Assembly (NCBI GenBank): GCA_029532415.1
Contig: JAQOTA010000053.1
Coordinates: 3,534,001-3,598,000, forward strand
DNA: 64,000 bases
Direction of reading: 5' to 3'
Origin: Marasmius tenuissimus
Taxonomy: Eukaryota > Basidiomycota > Agaricomycetes > Agaricales > Marasmiaceae
This document shows positions 55,630 through 64,000 of the stretch, one piece after another. Below the pieces are notes generated by a model. The model had not been told where the DNA came from, made no database searches, and saw nothing but the letters and a program-made list of their open reading frames with translations. How positions within the stretch are numbered: position 1 is the stretch's first letter; each line of letters begins with the position of its first letter. Both the position numbers and the translations under genes were made by a program.

Positions 55630-58600
55630 TTACCTATCACTAGACTTCATGTGTATATTAGAGAGCCACCCATTATTATCTTTGATCCACTGTTTGGCTG
55701 CAATATCAGTACTAAAAGCAAACGACACTCGTAGGCCTTTGAAGTCCAAGTTGTAGTGACTGTGCTTCTTCGAAGGAAAGACAACAAAGTCTCCAGATTT
55801 GAGTCTGATGATTATACCTGGTCCTTCCAATACTAGTTCTCCTCCCGAGCAGTCGTGAAGAGCGAGGACCAAGCAGAGGTTCAAATCCTTCGGATCAAGG
55901 TGAACTATTGTCGCCGCGTTCAAGTTCACGGCCACACCTCCGTATGGATGCACAGGAGAGGCAGCATCCAAGGGGAGGCCGCTGATGAATGCAACCAGAT
56001 CGCCATTCTCTTTAGGAAACCTCTCACGCATCTAAAACATGAATGATGTTAGTGCCTTCGCGGCAGCTAAGTTCCTATACATACCACCTGTGCGATATGC
56101 TCAATAACGGGTTTCATTCCATTCAACAGTGTGGTGGCTCGTGTTTCCTGCTCGTAGAACTCGGCTGAGAATCGCGGAGTGAATTGGTTTGCGTCGCATG
56201 GGCGTTTGCCTTCTTTCTGGAGGGTAAAAGGGTCTGCATCATTGGGTGCGTCGTGTCCCTGAATGTCAAAGGCGGAGTTAGTTAATGAACTTCGTCCTTG
56301 TTTCTGAACCTACATTAGTGGAATAACGGTTATAGAGGTTTAGGTGGCAGCACTTGAACTTCCTAGCGTGATCCTCAGAGCTATCGGTGTATCGCAACTT
56401 GGGAAATAGACTTTGAAAAAGGGTTAACAAACCCGCCATCAAGTCACATGGTACTGTGCTCCCGATGAGAGCAATCGTTACACCATGTCGGTCGCGAATG
56501 TCCAGAACCCTAGGACACCAGTGAGATCGTTGGAGTTAGAAACAAGAGGAATACATACTGATTGCCTAACTTGTCTCCATCGTAATACACGTAAAGGTCA
56601 CCGTTTTCCCTAAAACCTCCCTTCAGGTTGTTGGAGAGCTAGCAAATGTTTAGCACAGTGTGTATCACGACTGATGGACAGAGGGGCTTACTTTCTTGAT
56701 AAATTCCTCTACTGAGCACGGTCGAATACAAGCTTTCGGTAACAGCAACGATTTCCTTCTCTCTAGAGTCCAGGCTAGACGGCTCTCCATGTCCTTTTTA
56801 CACGGAAATTTGTTGCGCTCATGAGCGGAATCGTATTGAGTCAATATACAGACTACGCTGCTTAGAGCGCGTCCAGGTGGGTCCAGTCTAGGCGATTGAT
56901 ACAATGGTGCTGTATACAATCGCTCTACAAAGTAATCGGTGATCAGGATCGTGTTGGGGGAAGGTGCATCTTTATCAGATTGAGGGAGTTCGAAGCACTT
57001 CCAGGCATTCCAATCCCTTTCGGGTTGTGTCCAAGAACTATTCAAAAATTAGTAGGGAGTTATAAAAAGACTTCGAGTGTCGGAGGCTCACTTGTGTAAA
57101 AGACACGAGTAGTGTTCATAAGACTGCTTCAGGTCCGTGCACGAGATAATATCATCTCTCAGGTTGAAGAGGATTCGCTTTTCCAAGGGTATTGCGGAGG
57201 TCACAGATATCGAAAGACGTCTACGAAGTGCAGATATTGCGGGGATGAACACGTCCTTCACGAGCTTCCCGAGATTTGAAGCTAATGAAGGAAAAGTGAG
57301 AATTCATGCTAAATGAAACCGAACCGAACGAACCTCCATCATCTGGTCGTAACAAAGCTCTGCAGATAACATATGTGTCTTGCATTGTTAGGGCGCCAAA
57401 TTTGGGCTTGAGTTGGCCGGCTGCTATGAGAAAGAGGAAGTAAATGCTGCCTGCTGCTGCGAGCTCCGCAAATGTTGTTCCGTAGTTAATCCATCTACAG
57501 AAGGTCACATAGCTGACCTTCTTCCCCACACCTTCCTTTGCTAGATAATTATTGTAGACATCGATCTTCGTTGGACGATCATCACCTCTAAGGATGCTAA
57601 GTATAACCTCAGTTGCTATAACATACTGCAGACCCAGATTCACATACCTTTCCACACGAAGCCTGAAGTTCACTAGAGAGAGGATATTCAGCAAGCTCAA
57701 CACACTCTCCCGTGCTTTGCCTTGGCAGAGCATATCAGCGGCGTGAGCGAGACTGATGTTGCTTGCTTTCGCGGAAGGTTTGAGGAGACTTCCGTCAAGA
57801 GCGCCGATCACGCCGTCTGCCCAAGATTCTTGCTGCCTCGCTGTAATAGATAAAGAGTGCAGCTCGAACATGACGATATATGTTGTTCCGGATCTTGGGT
57901 CGAGGTTATGCTTCTTCGCCTTGTTGACTATCCAAGTAAGAAGCCGTGGGTCAACGACATTCTGAACTTGTTGCTGAGTACTGTTATCTAACTCTTCTTC
58001 CTGCGAGTCGTCGATCCCGGCTGCCCCCTCAGCAAAGCTAGGGAGCACAACGTTATTCACCGCAATCGCATTTGGATGTCCTTCCCTATCCAATGGCTGT
58101 GAGTTTCGCCTGCAGTCGGGATGCCACACCCCTCCCCTCAATCGCATCACGTCAGCCTGAGATGCCTCTAATGCTTCTCCTGTCGCACTGGGGATGATAG
58201 ACGTTGATTGTGAAGAGTTGATCTGAGTAGGATTGGAATTTGATGACTTGCGGGGAGCTTCATCTACTCTATCGTCTTCGGATGGGGAATCAGACTCATG
58301 CAGATCGGAACGTCGCAAGCGTTTACTACGTTCCAACAGACGGCCCGACCGCAAGCGTTTACGACGTTTACGAGGTTTTGAGAGATTCCCCAAGGGCGAA
58401 GGTTCGATTGACACCGGTGACTCCGCATCATCTGAAGACTCCGAAAACTCTACGAACTCTTCAGAATCCGAAGACTCTGAAGACGTCACGGGAGTGAGTG
58501 GGGATGACGGGGTAGATGGCGACTCGGGGACTGGTGTCAGCGACGAGGTTGATGATGTGGGTGAGGATACTGAGGGTCCTGAGGGCAGTGGGGATAGTGA

Positions 58601-59112
58601 GAGTTGCAATGGAGGAGGTGACGGTGGTGGTGATGAAGATGGTGGTGGCGACGACGACGGCAACAACGGGGGGGGGGGGGGGGGGTGACGATGGTGGCAG
58701 TGGTGAAGACGGTGAAAGTATTGGTGACGATGTGGTAGGCAGTGTTGAAGAACAACGAGGTGGCGATGACTCTGGCAGCCGTAATTCTCGTGGTTCCAAG
58801 AGAGAGGTGATGGAGGGCCCTTGAATAGGACCAGACATAGAATAGCGACGGGGACGAGGACGAGGCCGAGAGTGATTGGTATCGAGTTGTGGAGGTCCTG
58901 CTGGGAGCTCGTCAGTACCACGGAAAGCCAGCGTTTGATATACCGCAACACTCACCTGCTACCTCTTCCAGAAAAGACATTAGATCATTCGCTGACTCTG
59001 GTAGACTCCACGAAGATCCTGTTTGGGTGACTCGTAACCCCACATTCACAAGATCAAGGATAATCCGCGCAGATTCGGGATCGTGTGGGGGCTTTCTTAT
59101 AGGGTTAGCCAT
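55630..59112 (-). CDS. TET/JBP-like 2-oxoglutarate/Fe(II) dioxygenase with long N-terminal region (frame broken at a G run)
   Basis: The C-terminal domain has the family signature: AVNLNAATIVHLDPKD (HxD metal pair), LCLVLALHDCSGGELVLEGP, GDFVVFPSKKHSHYNLDFKG with the distal His, and LRVSFAF with the 2-oxoglutarate Arg. In the TET/JBP family this oxidises 5-methylcytosine or thymine in DNA. Upstream lies VDPRLLTWIVNKAKKHNLDP and a helical conserved part, plus a Pro-rich and acidic stretch. The start at 59112 reads ANPIRKPPHDPESARIILDL. The N-terminal exon and the body are in different frames, switching at the 18-G run at 58668-58685. Such genes are multicopy and linked to KDZ transposons in mushroom genomes (established). 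Many exons; junctions are approximate. Confidence 0.72.
58668..58685 (+). repeat. G homopolymer of 18 inside the dioxygenase gene (C run on the coding strand)
   Basis: Codes for Pro on the minus strand. The frame before it (SSPLPPSSPPPPPP) continues in a different frame after it (PPPLLPSSSPPPSSS). Either the length is variable or the base calls are wrong. Confidence 0.85.
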
Positions 59113-59291
59113 CAGAATGGGGGTGTTCTAATGTTGTGAGTCGGAAACCGTAGCGGGAGGCTGTCGTGTACTACTCCAGATGAGATGCTGGCGGGTACGG
59201 AGTGGTAGTGGGGAGTGCTGGACCTTGCATTATCCACGTTGCGGATTGTGTGTTGTGCGTTGTGCGTGTTCTCCATGTTGACATCCACGCC

Positions 59292-59327
59292 GGCGCTAAA
59301 AATATCGGATGTGTAATTTTTAGCGCC
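59292..59327. repeat. Hairpin repeat copy 1
   Basis: Perfect 12-bp arms GGCGCTAAAAAT and ATTTTTAGCGCC around a 12-bp loop. It resembles copy 2 in the same orientation (shared ATGTG and AGCGCC). Confidence 0.75.
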
Positions 59328-59503
59328 CGCGACCAGCCCTCGACTCAGCTACGAGCGGTATGGCGAGGACAGGAGCTGTCTTCGATACGGCAAGACTGAC
59401 CTTGTGGTTACAAGGAGACATGTCACTAGCAGGGAAGGCAGTCCTCTCCGATGCCGTCGAGCGAAGATTTCCCTCGCTTTGACACCGGGAAACAGGCCCA
59501 GTG

Positions 59504-60154
59504 CTACCACAAGCCGAACCAGAAGCGGGAGTGCCAGCTGCCTGGCTCGAAAGGAGTCGAGCTGGAAGAGGGCGAAGAACAGGCAGGTGTCTTTCCAACC
59601 CAGAGTCTTGATTCGAGAGCGTCGCCTAATGCACGCTCATAGCGACCAATTTCACCAGGCGGTAGTCTGGAGGGCTTGACCCAAGCACGGTTTGAATAGC
59701 ACTTGTCCTGTGTGGACTTAGATGCGAGAATGAGCGAAGTGAGAAATGCCCTTGATGGGCAGAGGAGAGGGGATGGAAGGGATGGTAACGGCGCCAATGG
59801 CAGATTCGCATCTTTCGACTGCTTGAGCACATCATCACCGACCACTCGCTGAGGGACTACATTTCCGAGCCCATATACGACAGCGTTCGTCGTTGGAGCA
59901 TCTGCGCAGCCAATGTCGGATTCACAGTCGGAAACGTTCATATCGTCTCCAGTTGTGCTGAGAAGCTCTGGTGTCTTTGGGCTATGGTTCTGAGATAGCA
60001 AAGCACCGTTTGGAGCACAGTTCCCGAGTGTCTGATGTCCCGGTGAGCAAATTCCGACGTTGTTGTTTCGAGGGTTCAGCAACGCTTTGAGACAGTTGTC
60101 GTTTCGTCTCGATGGGGCAATGGAATTGGAGATGGATGGGTAATCAATGGTCAT
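59504..60154 (-). CDS. Cyclin-like protein or fragment
   Basis: ATG at 60154 (TIDYPSISNSIAPSRRNDNC). The middle is Ser/Pro-rich. Near the end FLTSLILASKSTQDKCYSNR then AWVKPSRLPPGEIGRYERAL and GDALESRLWVGK match the cyclin-box helices of the PCL/PHO80-type cyclins frequent in agaric genomes. The usual N-terminal cyclin helix is not clear, and the frame ends soon after, so this may be a short or truncated gene copy. It lies between two hairpin repeats. Confidence 0.6.
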   Translation of the reverse strand: MTIDYPSISNSIAPSRRNDNCLKALLNPRNNNVGICSPGHQTLGNCAPNGALLSQNHSPKTPELLSTTGDDMNVSDCESDIGCADAPTTNAVVYGLGNVVPQRVVGDDVLKQSKDANLPLAPLPSLPSPLLCPSRAFLTSLILASKSTQDKCYSNRAWVKPSRLPPGEIGRYERALGDALESRLWVGKTPACSSPSSSSTPFEPGSWHSRFWFGLW

Positions 60155-60397
60155 TGTGCGCAAAGATTGGGAGATAAAGGTAGAGATGGGTTGGATTGGA
60201 CGCCGGCTATTGGAATTGAGGGGGTATTGTCAGAGCCTGGGACAGACTTCGCACTTTTCGTCGACGTTAACGACAAAAGAGATGGTGTAATCCGGGTCAG
60301 AGACGACTGGAAAAAAGGCTGTAAGCTTGAGAGGGATGCGGAAAGGAAGATACGTACCAGAGTTGTCGTCGTGGTGTGGAGAGGAAGTTCGACGTCA

Positions 60398-60437
60398 CCG
60401 GCGCTTATAATTTCGTATGTGAAATTTTAAGCGCCGG
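60398..60437. repeat. Hairpin repeat copy 2
   Basis: Arms CCGGCGCTTATAATTTC and GAAATTTTAAGCGCCGG pair with one mismatch over 17 bp around a 6-bp loop. It lies about 1.1 kb from copy 1 in the same orientation, with related flanks (GCGAGCAG and GCGACCAG). Confidence 0.75.
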
Positions 60438-63316
60438 CGAGCAGAAACGCTCGTCAATTATGTCCAAAACGAGCTTCAAGAAGCCTTAGACCCTAGAAGT
60501 AACCAGAATTGTCAGCGGTCGTAAACGAGTGAAAAGGGGGATGATAGAATCAATACCTCAAATTATGAACATCGTCGCCGTTGTCCACTCTACCCCGCCA
60601 ACGGCCGTCAACTACTGACTTATCCATTATACACTGTCAAGAACGGAGCTTCGACTTGAGTAAAGCGGAAAGGTGAAGGATGTGGGAGGGCTCAGGTGGC
60701 GATACGTGAAAGCATGGGTATGTAGAAGGCGTAATGACGTTCCCGGTGCATTGGCTTTGGGATATGGCAGCGGTGGATCCAGGTGAAAACTTCATGAGCC
60801 CAATGAGCTTGTCATGCTTCTTTCGTATACAAGTTTGATGGTCGAGAATGTGGTTGATAAGCCATCCGTGCTGGAGAAACCGCATCAGACAGGCTGTAAA
60901 GTACAATACAACGAATGCTCACAATTGTCCCTCTGATCCTCCATAGTCGTCGCCTCCTTGATGGCCCGAATAGGAATGTTCGAGGGTTTAGAGAGATTGC
61001 GTGGCCTGGTCTTTCCACTCTCCTTACATCACTGTCAACGCTGCCTGACAAACGAGGGTAATGAGCTCGCTGCATCGGCGCATGTGTGATACCAGCCCTT
61101 TGCAAGCAAGAAAAGTTGGTGCCAAGGTCCAGAAGGTCTGCCAATTTCCCGCTCAAGCAAAAACCCTCGAAAGCGAATCATCCTAGTAGTTGAACGTTGT
61201 ATCGTGCCGACTCGAGAAGGTCTTGTGGGTAATCTTGTACTAGTTGCAAGTCTATGCTGAGGTAGAATTCCAGTCCGCATGCACGAGTTCCATTCAAGAG
61301 AAGAATTTGAAATTTTTAAATAACAAAGCACTGGTGCGATCGCACCTTTTTTAAAAGCCGCCCACCTCTAGCTAACGTCCCCAGGTTTGTAACACCTACA
61401 AACACGATTAATAGATATGTGTATATGCTTTTCGCAGCCCCCGAACTTGATTAATCTCTGTACGGTATAAATAGATGCAGAGTTGATCAATTTGGCAGCA
61501 ATGTGTATGGAAGGTCAAAGTCGGCAGTGAATCGAACCTCACCGTTTGAATGCGGCTGCATTTCTGCTCCCCGAGAAACATACTCTCAAAACGATATCAG
61601 ACAACGGTGCTGAAATTTGCAAGAAAATTGTGAGAGCTGTGAGGAGCTTGAACGAGGTCGGACTCGTTGAGGAGAGAAACAAAGGGAAACCTGTTGCCTG
61701 ATTCAGATCGGCAAAGTCCGAACAAAACGCACGTGCGCCGCCTCGTGAGCGGAAGCCCCTTTTTGGCGTGTGGAACTCTCTTTCAACCCAAACTACCATC
61801 GTCTCCAGCGACGAGCTCGCGACCGGATCTTCTCTACCCTATGCATTCTCAACATACGCAAAATTCAACTTTAGTATGTTCTTCAAGGCCTCCATGAACG
61901 ACCCATCAACAAGTCAAGGATGAGATCATAGAGCGGGCAGGGTCACAGGTTCGTCGATGAGTCCTTGAAACTTTTGAGTTGGTTCTGATTTGGTGTACAT
62001 CACCTGCGTATATGATCATGCCTTCAGGTTTTCTCTTTCGACTCACACACAACTACTTGTAGCGACCGAGCTTGTGACCCCCTGTACCCCCGAAACCCTC
62101 TCAAGGATGCGTCTTGGCTGTGTATGCCGAGCAGCCAAGTTCTTCAATCACTGTGCCGGCTGTATAGAGGCGTGAAACCCGAGCGAAGAAAGGAGCGAAA
62201 AACAAGGCTGGTTGATAGGTATGTTTGACCCTCATACACGTCGGTCGCTCTTGACTGACACTGCGCCAGTGGGCCGCCTGTTAGATTCCATTAGTTTTAG
62301 CAATGTTTTTAAATGCTCCATTCGAACACCCATTTAAACACCTCTTTTAAACACCTCTTCCAAAAGCTCATTTAAACGCCCTTTTAAACGCCCTCTTTGC
62401 TACGACCTCCGAGTCCCCGTTTTACCTACTGGCTGCGAAGACCTCTACGGAGACCGCGACCTCCTTCTTCATGATTCTCGCCTTGCGTCTACCTCGTACT
62501 TATCTCATGTATCTCTGTGTGTAAGAGCTGGAAACGGTATATAGAGGTTTAGGCGCCGGGCTTTTAAAAGCGGTGCTATAGCAAAAGTGCTTTATTATTT
62601 AAAAGTTTTATATTATATCCCTGTTCCATTATCATGGAGAATGGCGGATACTGGAGATGGGAATGGTTTGAAACTACGCCCTGTTGTACGCAACAGGCTC
62701 GTCAAGAATTGGTGGTTTGTCTCGAGTTCTGGGAGGGTTGTGTGGGCACGAGTCGGAGCCAGACGCTCCGATTTGTTTGCCTGATATCTTCACAGTTGGA
62801 CATTGGGCGTTTCTAATTGAGCTATCCGTGCTCGCCGACGATGGGGTTGCAGATAGTAGCCCGGGGTTGAGTACGCGTTGTTGGTCTCATCCTTCGTGAA
62901 CTCCTCACACTGCACACAAGAGAATCCGACTATTAAAAAAAAAGATACGAACAAAGAATATGCGTACCTTTCACCCAAACACCCTCTTATACCATCCCCT
63001 CCCAACATCATGGTTTAATTTCTGAAAATGACGCCGGAGTCTCCAGCTAGTGAGAGCTCCTGAGTTCAACTGTCTAATTAGTAGGTGAGAGAAGGTACAA
63101 GGTGAGTTTTACGCACCGTTGAACGTCGTATGTATTTCGACAGTGGAAGTAGCAGAGAAAGAGGGAAGTAGCGCCCGAAGTCAAACTGCCGGCCGGTACA
63201 TCTAATAGCCGGCGATTCCTTTGTCGTCGCTGGCGCTTACAACATGTTGACGAGCACGAATGCATATAATAAAGAACAGGGATGAATACACGCGATTACA
63301 GAAGAACAATGCGGCA
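60438..63316. other. Repeat-containing region without a supported gene
   Basis: Contains the TTTAAAC-type tandem repeat (62305-62395) and an imperfect inverted repeat near 61449-61493 around TATAAATA. No coding region is supported. Confidence 0.5.
62305..62395. repeat. Degenerate tandem repeat, unit about 13 bp (TTTAAACRCC core)
   Basis: Successive units read CATTTAAACACCTC, TTTTAAACACCTC, ATTTAAACGCCC, TTTTAAACGCCC. One weaker unit (TTCCAAAAGCTC) sits among them. Confidence 0.7.
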
Positions 63317-64000
63317 CTACGATCCTTCCTGGTGTGATAGTACCTCCTCCTCCGCCTCATTGAAACCTTGAAACCCGGAAATTGTCAGACCGGGTTTCTC
63401 AACGAGAAACCAACGGCGGTTCTCTGTTCCGTCCCGAATTCTGCATCCATAACGGGGATCCGGCGCCATAAAAACGACTGATGATATGCTTTTTGCCTCA
63501 ACTATGTGAACGTCAGTGTCCCGGAAGTGTTCCATAGTGCAATATGTTTGACTCGATTTTTTGTAGAGCTCGCGGTTGGGCTCCCCAAATAAGGAGACAG
63601 CGGCGAGATGCTTCCTGTTGCCCATAACTGTACTTTCGAAGTAAAAATGAACTTCTGCTATGCGCGTTTTGTCCTTGTAGTGCATCTTAAGGGGACGGTG
63701 AGTCTCCACAGGCTTACAGTATACATTGATGATGAATTACTTACCTTGACATGACGCGACATACGAACGTTTTCGATTCCCTTTGCTTCCTCTTTCCAAC
63801 GCGAACGGGCGATCTGACCGTTAGGAAGACCAAGTCTAGCCCAACGTACGACCTTTTGAGGTGTGTCGGGCAAATCTGATCCCGGGATGCCTTGTGAGAT
63901 CCAATACGCCCTCCAAGCCTTGTGCTCGACATCCGTTAAAAGTCGGGCAGTGCGATCTCTAGCACGTAGAAAGGTGAATTCGTCACCGATATTCAGTGCC
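63317..64000 (-). CDS. C-terminal part of a transposon-associated protein (partial)
   Basis: Runs off the right edge. Spliced frames give FLRARDRTARLLTDVEHKAW, RAYWISQGIPGSDLPDTPQK, VVRWARLGLPNGQIARSRWK, then an intron (about 63744-63687) and IAEVHFYFESTVMGNRKHLA, AVSLFGEPNRELYK, IVEAKSISSVVFMAPDPRYG, with the stop at 63317. The order (a WKE block, SRHVK, an AEVHFYF block, VAVVSLF, SISSVV) is the C-terminal tail I know from the multicopy transposases of agaric genomes (Plavaka/KDZ-like). I rate that assignment from pattern only; the catalytic domain would lie beyond the window. Confidence 0.55.

Noticed and set aside
58461..58955. Separate small gene in the 164-codon minus frame
   Set aside because: It is better explained as the N-terminal exon of the dioxygenase gene, which leaves frame at the G run.
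1..64000. CRISPR array, bacterial operons, rRNA
   Set aside because: No regularly spaced repeats of the right size and no rRNA-like sequence; the intron-rich genes are fungal.

Overview
The window is nuclear DNA of a filamentous basidiomycete, most likely an Agaricomycete. The genes are cut by many short introns of about 45-70 bp, with typical GT...AG ends and two GC...AG exceptions. The protein families fit this group: basidiomycete-type CFEM, sedolisin and tyrosinase secreted proteins, a TET/JBP-like dioxygenase of the kind expanded in mushroom genomes, and a transposon-type C-terminal fragment. No bacterial signals, rRNA, convincing tRNA or CRISPR array were found. All gene models were made by eye from reading frames and splice signals, so exon edges are inferences unless stated.

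Layout. 0-8 kb: the 5' part of the DNA polymerase epsilon catalytic gene (minus, runs off the left edge), mitochondrial 2-enoyl thioester reductase (minus), and divergent from it a large CAMK-type protein kinase. 8.8-14.4 kb: a small charged CsbD-like protein, a secreted S53 peptidase and a GPI-type CFEM protein. 17-25.4 kb: an acyl-CoA oxidase-like enzyme with a possible peroxisomal C-terminus, a UBR7-type protein and a Gcn4/Cpc1-like bZIP factor with two perfect TGAGTCA sites upstream. 26.5-34.2 kb: a secreted tyrosinase, a MYND-finger protein and two unrecognised proteins transcribed divergently.

34.7-38.1 kb holds the most striking gene. It encodes an ATP-dependent DNA ligase whose core resembles bacterial LigE-type enzymes. 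The core is preceded by three tandem SWIM-like zinc modules, and each module is encoded by the same exon cassette of 45, 10 and 15 nt. 38.5-52.3 kb: a cysteine-rich secreted protein, a coiled-coil protein, Mo25/Hym1, a beta-propeller lactonase-like protein, an F-box protein, a factor joining two C2H2 fingers to a Zn2Cys6 cluster, and a Dpb4-like histone-fold subunit of the same polymerase epsilon found at the left edge.

53-64 kb is more repetitive and looks like an accessory or transposon-rich region. It holds a long proline-rich protein, a TET/JBP-like 2-oxoglutarate dioxygenase with an 18-G run that breaks its frame, two related hairpin repeats flanking a cyclin-like fragment, short tandem repeats, and a transposon-type C-terminal coding fragment that runs off the right edge.
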